Below are positions 1 through 5,865 of a stretch of 8,982 nucleotides of DNA, piece after piece. Source of the DNA: Lentisphaerota bacterium (GTDB lineage: Bacteria > Verrucomicrobiota > Kiritimatiellia > RFP12 > UBA3636); assembly GCA_012511845.1 (NCBI GenBank), contig JAAZFF010000059.1, positions 1-8,982 on the forward strand. The letters are read 5' to 3'. The position numbers and the translations under genes are program-made. The notes beneath the pieces were generated by a model. The model ran no database searches. It was not told the origin of the DNA and saw only the letters and a list, made by a program, of their open reading frames with translations. How positions within the stretch are numbered: the stretch's first letter is position 1; each line of letters begins with the position of its first letter.

Positions 1-1
1 C

Positions 2-364
2 AACAAGGCCTTGCGCGAGTGGCTTCGTAATGAAAGTAGGGAGTATTTAAAGAACTATGTGTGTGAACTGGCAAAAGAAATGGGAGTAAAGTGCCCTGAG
101 CGAATACGTATAGGTTTTCAGAAAACAATTTGGGGAAGTTATTCCAGCAGTGGAACAATCTCCCTTTGTGCGCACCTGCTGTTCCTGCCTCCACGACTCT
201 TAAGACATGTAATAGTTCATGAACTCTGCCATACCGTATACATGAATCACGGGAAAGAGTTCCACAAAATGCTAAAAACTTTCGACTCACAATGCGAAAT
301 AAACTCGGCAGACCTCAAAAAAGGTAAAAGACACCTGCCCGAATGGTTACTTCTGAACTATTAA
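2..364 (+). CDS. YgjP-like (M48-related, DUF45-type) zinc metallopeptidase, 3' part of gene
   Basis: This is the C-terminal 120 residues of a putative zinc metallopeptidase of the YgjP/DUF45 family. The visible motif is HELCH (in VIVHELCHTVYMNH), where HExxH supplies two zinc ligands and the catalytic Glu. The His of the following NH is the likely third ligand. Upstream is the family's KTxWGS-type segment (here KTIWGSYSS), then ISLCAHLLFLPP, which matches the usual strand before the catalytic helix. The family usually runs to about 230 residues, so roughly half is missing. The frame stays open to the left edge (Asn-Lys-Ala precede the TTG at 11), so that TTG is probably internal and the gene is cut by the window, not short. 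The cellular substrate of this family is poorly known. The gene ends 6 bp from a convergent tRNA gene. The family call is confident; function beyond metallopeptidase is not claimed. Confidence 0.85.
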   Translation, partial: NKALREWLRNESREYLKNYVCELAKEMGVKCPERIRIGFQKTIWGSYSSSGTISLCAHLLFLPPRLLRHVIVHELCHTVYMNHGKEFHKMLKTFDSQCEINSADLKKGKRHLPEWLLLNY

Positions 365-370
365 ATGAAA

Positions 371-447
371 TGGTGGGCGAGGCAGGACTCGAACCAGCGA
401 CCGTCTGGGTGTAAACCAGATACTCTAACCAACTGAGTTACTCGCCC
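371..447 (-). tRNA. tRNA-Val (anticodon UAC)
   Basis: Read on the - strand, a full cloverleaf folds. The acceptor stem GGGCGAG pairs with CTCGCCC, followed by discriminator A and an encoded CCA (371-373). The D stem is ACTC/GAGT with a GG-containing loop. The anticodon stem TCTGG/CCAGA carries loop TTTACAC, so the anticodon is TAC (valine, GUA/GUG codons, probably other GUN by wobble). A 5-nt variable loop (CGGTC) and T loop TTCGAGT follow. The length of 77 nt including CCA is normal. The one oddity is the T stem GCTGG/CCTGC, which has a T-T mismatch at its middle pair. The gene is convergent with the metallopeptidase gene and divergent from ligA, with a good promoter just upstream (466-494). 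Confidence 0.95.
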
Positions 448-464
448 GTTATTTCAAAAACAGA

Positions 465-470
465 TATAAT
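465..470 (+). promoter_or_regulatory. Possible -10 box for ligA, overlapping the tRNA -10 box
   Basis: The + strand reads a perfect TATAAT, 60 bases upstream of the ligA ATG. No good -35 box lies 16-18 bp upstream, because that stretch is the start of the tRNA gene. If used, this would be a weak or activator-dependent promoter. The same bases on the other strand form the better-supported tRNA -10 box. It is the only obvious -10-like element in the 82-bp gap facing ligA. Confidence 0.35.
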
Positions 471-494
471 ACAGAAATCAGACTTTAAAATCAA
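466..494 (-). promoter_or_regulatory. Predicted sigma70-type promoter of the tRNA-Val gene
   Basis: On the - strand, TTGATT (489-494) and TATTAT (466-471) are separated by exactly 17 bp. This is close to the TTGACA/TATAAT consensus at ideal spacing. A start about 6-8 bases after the -10 box would fall near 459 and give a leader of roughly a dozen bases before the mature 5' end at 447, as is usual for tRNA genes. It is predicted from sequence only. Confidence 0.6.
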
Positions 495-529
495 ACATAA
501 AATTCCGGCATTTTTCCCAAGGTTAAAAA

Positions 530-2902
530 ATGAATGATGATCTTTTCTCTTTTTCCAAAAGTAAATTTGAACACAATTCCAATTCAGCTGCCCGGGCAGC
601 TGAATTGCGTGAGTTAATCGAACATCACAATAATCTTTATTATATTCAGGCAAAACCTGAAATATCTGATTTCGAGTACGACAAATTAATGCATGAATTG
701 ATCAGTCTCGAAAAGAAGTTTCCCGAGCTTGCTACACCGGACTCTCCGTCCCTGCGTATCGGAGGAGAACCGATATCGCAATTCAAGCCGTTCGAACATA
801 TTATGCGCATGGAATCCCTCGACAACACGTATGCCAGAAGCGAACTTCTGGAATACGACAAGATGATTTGTGGCATGGTCGGCACTACGCCACTGGAATA
901 CATGGTGGAGCCCAAAATTGATGGTGTGGCATTTACTTTGCACTATATAGACGGACTTCTGGAAACTGCTGCAACGAGAGGTAATGGAGAAGTCGGTGAT
1001 AATATTACTGAAAATGTCAGAACAATAAGAACAATTCCGTTACGCATTCAAACAGAAGCAATTCATTTCGAAGTACGCGGCGAAATATACATGCCTAAGG
1101 CAGGGTTTCTGAAGCTTATTGAATCTCAAGTAGAAAATGGGGAGGAGCCTTTTAAAAATCCAAGAAATGCTGCCGCAGGCTCAATTAAACTGCTTGATCC
1201 GTCAATCACTGCGAGACGACCTCTCGATGCGGTACTGTACAGCTCCGGTGTAATTGATGGCATTAAACCGCCTGAAACTCATTTTGCCATGTTTCAACTT
1301 TTGCAGGCTCTCAAACTTCCGACACTTCCGCGTATCTGGCGTTGCAAAGACATTAATGAAGTGATGGCAGCTATTGATGAACTTGAAACACTGCGGCATA
1401 GTTTTCCCTTCGAAATTGATGGTGGAGTAATCAAGGTAAACAATCGTACAATTTATCAATTGCTCGGCAGCACAGCTAAAGCTCCGCGATGGGCAAGAGC
1501 ATTTAAATATGCGCCGGAGCAGGCTAAAACTGTAATTGAGGCAATAACCGTACAGGTTGGCAGAACAGGAGTTTTAACGCCTGTAGCGGAGCTTCGCACT
1601 GTGAGAGTTGCCGGTTCCGATGTGTCGAGGGCTACGCTCCATAATGAAGAGGATATCAGGCGTAAGGATATCAGGATCGGAGATCACGTCCTGATTGAAA
1701 AAGCCGGTGAGGTCATTCCTGCTGTTACATCAGTTTTATTCGAGAAGCGCACTGGAAATGAGGTTGAATTCTCCATGCCGGCTTCATGCCCTGTATGCGG
1801 AGAATCAACAAGCAAAAGTGAAAATGAGGTTGCGTGGCGATGTACTAACCTTTTTTGCCCCGCCCAACTTACTGCCAGACTGCGTCATTTCGCATCACGG
1901 GATGCTCTCGATATAGAAGGACTGGGAGAGCGGGTTGCTTCCGCTTTAGTGGAACAGAAGCTGATTTCTAATCCGATGGATATTTTTAATTTAAACGAAA
2001 TTCTTCTTTCCACATTAAACTTGGAGCAACCGACAAAGTTTGAGGTTGTGAATACGAGCGACCAGATCACTCTCGAGCAAAGCCCAGAGAATTCTGTTGT
2101 AAGCAGCAGGGTTCTTGGAAAATCAAACGCCAGAACAATTTTAAATTCAATTGAACGCAGTAAATCTCTTCCACTCGCAAGATGGATCTATGCTATAGGT
2201 GTATCGGGCGTCGGCAGTAAAAATGCAAGGGAACTCGCAGGAATTCATGAAGATTTCAACGACTTTGCCAACTCCAAGGCAATTTCAAATGCAAAGAAAT
2301 TCTATGATCTGACGGAGGAAGCCAGTGCCAATAATCCGAATTCTCAAAAAGCCAGTTCTCTATCTGACGAGGACAGAAACAAAATGGGAGTCCGATATGC
2401 CGAACTTGGCAGGGAAGTTGATGAACTTGTAGAGAAAATGAAGACAGATGGAATTGTTTCAGAAAAAGGGGAAAACAGCAGCAAGTTGATACTTGATATA
2501 AAACCGGAAGTTTGCAGGGCTATTAGCAAATTTTTCGATTCAGAATACGGAGTTGATTTTGTAGCACGCATGAATGAACTCGGCATAAATCCGGCAGGAA
2601 GAAAAGGACAGAAAACAACCGGGACTGATTCATTTTTTCAGGGTAAAACTATTGTTATAACAGGCACCTTCAGCGATGGACTTGCTCGTAACACTGTCTC
2701 AACACTGATTTCTGATGCCGGAGGCAAGGTTACCGGCAGTGTTTCTGAAAAAACTGACTATATTATCGTTGGGAAAAACCCTGGTAGTTCGAAAATTAAC
2801 AAAGCTGAAGAAATAGGTACAAAGCGAATGACTGAAGAAGAAATGCGCAAACACCTGAATCTGCCTCCAGCTGCAGCTGAAGATACTTCCCTTTTATTCT
2901 AA
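530..2902 (+). CDS. ligA: NAD+-dependent DNA ligase LigA
   Basis: Cytoplasmic enzyme that seals nicks in duplex DNA using NAD+, for Okazaki fragment joining and repair. Domain Ia (about residues 20-105) has the NAD-binding pattern with HNNLYY, DFEYDKLM and SLDNTY. The adenylation domain follows with catalytic Lys129 in KIDG, then ATRGNGEVGDN, the FKNPRNAAAGS segment and EIDGGVIKVN. The OB fold includes VGRTGVLTPVAEL and ATLHNEEDI. A four-Cys zinc finger uses C420, C423, C438 and C443. The HhH region runs from about 455 to 685, and a BRCT domain from about 702 to 780 (GKTIVITGTF, KTDYIIVGKNPGSS). At 790 aa it is about 120 longer than the E. coli enzyme (671 aa). The extra residues lie mainly at about 498-527 and 583-655, both in the HhH region. 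The ATG at 530 follows AAGG (519-522) at 7 nt. Its 3' end overlaps the convergent exonuclease gene by 9 bp. All catalytic motifs are intact. Confidence 0.97.
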   Translation: MNDDLFSFSKSKFEHNSNSAARAAELRELIEHHNNLYYIQAKPEISDFEYDKLMHELISLEKKFPELATPDSPSLRIGGEPISQFKPFEHIMRMESLDNTYARSELLEYDKMICGMVGTTPLEYMVEPKIDGVAFTLHYIDGLLETAATRGNGEVGDNITENVRTIRTIPLRIQTEAIHFEVRGEIYMPKAGFLKLIESQVENGEEPFKNPRNAAAGSIKLLDPSITARRPLDAVLYSSGVIDGIKPPETHFAMFQLLQALKLPTLPRIWRCKDINEVMAAIDELETLRHSFPFEIDGGVIKVNNRTIYQLLGSTAKAPRWARAFKYAPEQAKTVIEAITVQVGRTGVLTPVAELRTVRVAGSDVSRATLHNEEDIRRKDIRIGDHVLIEKAGEVIPAVTSVLFEKRTGNEVEFSMPASCPVCGESTSKSENEVAWRCTNLFCPAQLTARLRHFASRDALDIEGLGERVASALVEQKLISNPMDIFNLNEILLSTLNLEQPTKFEVVNTSDQITLEQSPENSVVSSRVLGKSNARTILNSIERSKSLPLARWIYAIGVSGVGSKNARELAGIHEDFNDFANSKAISNAKKFYDLTEEASANNPNSQKASSLSDEDRNKMGVRYAELGREVDELVEKMKTDGIVSEKGENSSKLILDIKPEVCRAISKFFDSEYGVDFVARMNELGINPAGRKGQKTTGTDSFFQGKTIVITGTFSDGLARNTVSTLISDAGGKVTGSVSEKTDYIIVGKNPGSSKINKAEEIGTKRMTEEEMRKHLNLPPAAAEDTSLLF

Positions 2903-3480
2903 ACTGCCCCCACACATCTCAACCAGTTCCTCAACCGGAATGCTGTCCCAACCTGGTTGGGAGCGCAAATGCAGAAAAAGTATTGCGCAAGCTGTAGCAT
3001 CAAACAGGGCGTCATGATAGCTGCGCCCCGGGCAAAGCTTCATCACATCATTGTGCAGTTTCAATCTGACTATAAGATATTCCAAAGCATACGACTCTAA
3101 TTGCGGCCAGGCGAGACGTGACAAAACCAGTGTATCTATCCAGGGACCAGGGCAATGAAGGGGGCATAAGCTGATAACATTGAGCGCTCTGTACCAACAT
3201 TATGAGCTATCAGCACTTGTCCGCAAAGATATTTTTCGAGAATCGGCCAAATATCATGGAACGAAGGAGAACTGGCAAGCTCAACACGCAGTTTTGCGTG
3301 CCGTCCCGGAGCATATCTGTTAAAAGGGCGTTCATCAATGCGCAACAGGCTTTCGAAGAGATTCTCACTGGAAACGTCTTTCCTGTGTATCGGTGCCAAA
3401 CCTACCTGCCACGGTTCAACAGGAAATCCGGGAACGCTGCCTGTAGTCTCGAAATCAATCGCAACTGCATCAAAATTCAT
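2894..3480 (-). pseudogene. DnaQ-like 3'-5' exonuclease (DEDDh family), interrupted by a single-base frameshift
   Basis: Two adjacent - strand frames make one exonuclease of the RNase T/DNA polymerase III epsilon type. The first part (3136-3480, 114 codons) has exo motif I, AIDFETTG (Asp9, Glu11), then RPFNRYAPGRHAKLR and a motif II-like AHNVGTERSML. It runs into TAG just after ALVPG. The second frame reads GPWIDTLVLSRLAWPQ across the same bases, and continues to motif III, YHDALFDATACA, with the expected His and Asp. It stops at 2894. Restoring one base near 3147-3148 (one more G in CTGGTC on the - strand) joins them as ...FIALGPWIDTL..., giving about 195 residues, a natural size for a single-domain exonuclease. 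Motif II carries Glu (GTERS) where many DnaQ proteins have Asp. Its ATG lies 4 bp after the TPR/MshEN gene stop, so it ends the pilus operon. It could be a true recent pseudogene or a sequencing error; everything else in it looks intact. Confidence 0.8.
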
Positions 3481-3484
3481 ATCA

Positions 3485-4372
3485 TCATGTCACCGACTCT
3501 GTTGCAAAGAGCGGTTTCGTAACCAAATGCCAGGAACGAGGATGGATAAGAAAGAAATGACATGTTCGCCCTGAAAGGGTTTTAATCTCTTCAAGCAGTT
3601 GTTTCTTCATGCCATTCATGACACCAACGAGTAGTTCATTGGAAACAAGGGCGAAAGGAATTACTCCCTTGATTTTTATGTAATCCGGCGGCAGTGTTTC
3701 AAAGGCTTCCTGAGATATTTCAAAAAGCTCAAGGGGGATAGGCGGCAAACTGCAAGATTTTTGCATCGATTCAAATGCAGCATCAGAAAGATGGGGATGG
3801 TACTCCTCCACCATACCGAGAGCTGACATTAAAAGCGGATAATCAGTTGCGGGAAGATCTACAAAAACATGCAGAAGCTCTGCTGATGCTTCTTTTGTGA
3901 GAATCCCCTCTTCCTTCCACTTCCAGACGATCTCAACTTCATTACGAGCCGCTTCACTTATCCATGCATTATTATTTACGTTTTGTGCCGGAGCGGCAGT
4001 TTTTGCTTTCTGAGTTATCTTTTCTTCTTCTATAAAAAGATTGTCAGTTGAGAACTCTCCAGATCTGATAGATGAAATTGCATCTTTTCTATTAAGAATC
4101 TTTTCAACCAAATCAGCTGCGTTTATTGCAGCGGGATTATCAGTAAATGTACGAAGCTTTTCAGCGATAGCAGTCGCGCTCTCTACATCTCCTTCCTTCA
4201 GGAGTGTTTCCGAGAGCGCCATAAGGGCTTTAATCTGTTTGTCGCGCTCGCCAATCTGTTCATAAGCAACGGAAAGAAATTCCAACCCGGTGCGATCACC
4301 AGGCAGAGTTTCCAGCATTTTCTCGAAGAAATCTATAGCTTCGAGCAGTTTTGGGTCTCCTTTATCTGACAT
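3485..4372 (-). CDS. TPR-like protein with a detached MshEN (GspE N-terminal) domain
   Basis: Predicted cytoplasmic protein of 295 aa with no signal peptide or membrane segment. Residues about 5-75 are TPR-like helix pairs (LLEAIDFFEKML, then a helix with LSVAYEQIGERDKQIKAL, then a third with LLKEGDVESATAIAEKL). Residues about 96-140 are a polar linker. Residues about 145-281 resemble the N-terminal domain of GspE/PilB/MshE ATPases: KEEGILTKEASAELL, then LGMVEEYHPHLSDAAFE, then the diagnostic second half with LPPIPLELFEIS, LPPDYIKIKGVIPFALVSNELLVGV and EEIKTLSG. No ATPase domain follows. In the c-di-GMP-binding MshEN motif I would expect RLG near residues 147-149 and 184-186. Here these read EIV and ALG, so ligand binding is doubtful. 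The gene starts in TGATG at the pilT stop; a GTG one codon earlier (4375) is possible, but AGGG at 4380-4383 fits the ATG better. Likely role (inference): partner or regulator of the pilus ATPases. Confidence 0.75.
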   Translation of the reverse strand: MSDKGDPKLLEAIDFFEKMLETLPGDRTGLEFLSVAYEQIGERDKQIKALMALSETLLKEGDVESATAIAEKLRTFTDNPAAINAADLVEKILNRKDAISSIRSGEFSTDNLFIEEEKITQKAKTAAPAQNVNNNAWISEAARNEVEIVWKWKEEGILTKEASAELLHVFVDLPATDYPLLMSALGMVEEYHPHLSDAAFESMQKSCSLPPIPLELFEISQEAFETLPPDYIKIKGVIPFALVSNELLVGVMNGMKKQLLEEIKTLSGRTCHFFLIHPRSWHLVTKPLFATESVT

Positions 4373-5850
4373 CACTCATCCCTGAAAGCTTTTCCTTTTT
4401 CATATAAATTCTGCTGATGCTTCAAGTTTGCTGCCCTGACAGTATCGCCATTCGTCACATACAAATCTGAAGCTCTACGGAGTATATCGAGTGCCTTTTT
4501 GAAAGAGCGATTTTCTGCTAATGCTGCAGCCAGTACAACAAGATATTCAGGATTTTTATCACGAAATACACGACTCGCCTGCTCAGCCAGCCTTAATGCC
4601 AGATTTCCATTGCGCAGTTCCTCATATGGCGATGTCGCCAATATCCAGGCGTACGTCACCTGCAGTTCATGGTTTTTCTGGTCCTGCGCATAAGTGCTCT
4701 TTATTTGATCAAACACCTCCCTCGCACGGTTCAACCCTCGCAGACGTGCTTCTTCTGCAGCCTTTGCTTTAAAATCCAGAGATATTCCAGACAGGGCAAA
4801 TTTAGTTTCAATTTCCGATTTGTCAATTGCCTTTGTATATGCCTCTTCTGCACTTATAATACCTTTGGTAGCAAGATTCGTAAGTTCATCAGCAAATGTC
4901 TGCATCCCGAGATTGCGTCCGGTCTGTATGACGGACGGCAGCATGTGGGTCTTCGCCTCCCGAATCAGTGCCGCAACAGAGGTATTTACCACAAGCACTT
5001 CAAACGCTGCTATTCTTCCGTCAGAGTCTTGTCTTTTGCAAAGTGTCTGAGCTACCACACCCCTGAGCGTATCAGCAAGCATCGAACGAATTTGATTTTG
5101 TCTCGACGCCGGGAATTTGTCAATTATTCTTTCTACTGTTGTGGATGCATTATTAGTATGAAGTGTTGCAAAAACAAGATGCCCGGTTTCAGCAGTTTCA
5201 ATTGCCGTCTCCATTGTTTCAAGATCGCGCATCTCTCCTACCAGCACAACGTCGGGATCTTCACGCAATGCAGCTCGTAACGCCCTGGCAAAACTTTCTG
5301 TATGGCGGAAGACCTCGCGTTGATTTATTTGGCAGTTTTTAGGAGTATGTACAAACTCAATGGGGTCTTCAATGGTTATTATATGCTCTCTTCGCCTCGT
5401 ATTAATATAGTCGATCATGGCTGCCAGTGTGGTGGATTTTCCACTGCCTGTCGGGCCTGTAACAACTACTAAACCTTTGGAGAGATCGCAAAAATCTCTC
5501 AGAACTCCAGGAAGACGCAAGTCCTCAAATGAAGGAATATCTTCAGGAATGGTTCGCATCACGCATCCATATCCGTTCATGTCACGAAATCCGTTGAAGC
5601 GAAATCTCGCCAATCCCGGAATTTCATAAGCACAGTCAGTATCCCATTCCGTAGTCAGTTCAATAAAGTTTTTTTCAGGAATAATTTCCTTGATGTACGC
5701 CAGTACTTCATCGCTCGAATACACCGGCGCATCATCAAGCTGGCAGATCGTTCCGTGTACACGTACAACCGGTTTGCGACTTGCACTCATATGCAAATCG
5801 CTCCCCATTCCGTGGACTAATATTTGTAAATATTTATCAATGCCAGCCAT
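4372..5850 (-). CDS. pilT: PilT-like type IV pilus retraction ATPase with C-terminal TPR-type extension
   Basis: Hexameric cytoplasmic motor ATPase that, in the PilT family, drives pilus disassembly and retraction at the inner membrane. The N-terminal PAS-like domain covers about 1-100 (GSDLHMSASRKPVVRVHG, RFRFNGF). The RecA-like domain has Walker A GPTGSGKST (132-140), Asp box ITIEDPIEF (158-166), Walker B VVLVGEMRD (201-209, Glu206) and His box TGHLVFATLHTNN. The PilT-specific C-terminal part reads LIREAKTHMLPSVIQTGRNL, then GMQTFADEL. It has no full MshEN domain and no four-Cys insert, which argues against PilB/GspE. Typical PilT is about 345-370 aa. This one has 492, because residues from about 360 onward form extra helices with TPR character (NLALRLAEQASRVF, PEYLVVLAAALAENRSFKKALDILRRA). 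It starts 15 bp after the secretin stop. AAGGTGA overlaps that stop but sits far (14 nt or more) from the ATG, so the start has a weak Shine-Dalgarno. Its stop overlaps the next start. Confidence 0.93.
   Translation of the reverse strand: MAGIDKYLQILVHGMGSDLHMSASRKPVVRVHGTICQLDDAPVYSSDEVLAYIKEIIPEKNFIELTTEWDTDCAYEIPGLARFRFNGFRDMNGYGCVMRTIPEDIPSFEDLRLPGVLRDFCDLSKGLVVVTGPTGSGKSTTLAAMIDYINTRRREHIITIEDPIEFVHTPKNCQINQREVFRHTESFARALRAALREDPDVVLVGEMRDLETMETAIETAETGHLVFATLHTNNASTTVERIIDKFPASRQNQIRSMLADTLRGVVAQTLCKRQDSDGRIAAFEVLVVNTSVAALIREAKTHMLPSVIQTGRNLGMQTFADELTNLATKGIISAEEAYTKAIDKSEIETKFALSGISLDFKAKAAEEARLRGLNRAREVFDQIKSTYAQDQKNHELQVTYAWILATSPYEELRNGNLALRLAEQASRVFRDKNPEYLVVLAAALAENRSFKKALDILRRASDLYVTNGDTVRAANLKHQQNLYEKGKAFRDE
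4380..4383 (-). promoter_or_regulatory. Ribosome binding site of the TPR/MshEN gene
   Basis: AGGG on the - strand lies inside the last codons of the pilT-like gene. It is 7 nt before the ATG at 4372 and only 4 nt before the alternative GTG at 4375. The spacing favours the ATG, which shares its A with the pilT TGA stop, an arrangement suited to translational coupling. Confidence 0.5.
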
Positions 5851-5865
5851 TTTTTATGTTCTATT

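Noticed and set aside
11..13. TTG at 11 as the true start of the metallopeptidase
   Set aside because: The frame is open to the window edge, and the product would lack about half of the family's usual length.
2885..2910. Bidirectional terminator between ligA and the exonuclease gene
   Set aside because: The two genes overlap by 9 bp and I see no GC-rich hairpin followed by a T run on either strand.
3136..3153. Programmed -1 ribosomal frameshifting in the exonuclease gene
   Set aside because: The shift needed is -1, but there is no X XXY YYZ slippery heptamer in the right frame and no evident strong downstream stem. A lost base is simpler.
4669..5280. 203-codon open frame on the + strand inside the pilT-like gene
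   Set aside because: It lies wholly antisense to a strongly conserved ATPase, has Cys/Ser-rich unnatural composition and no recognisable motif.
4372..5850. Extension ATPase (PilB/GspE) instead of PilT
   Set aside because: The protein starts directly with the PilT-type N-terminal domain, lacks the four-Cys zinc region, and has the PilT-type LIREAKTHMLPSVIQTG segment.
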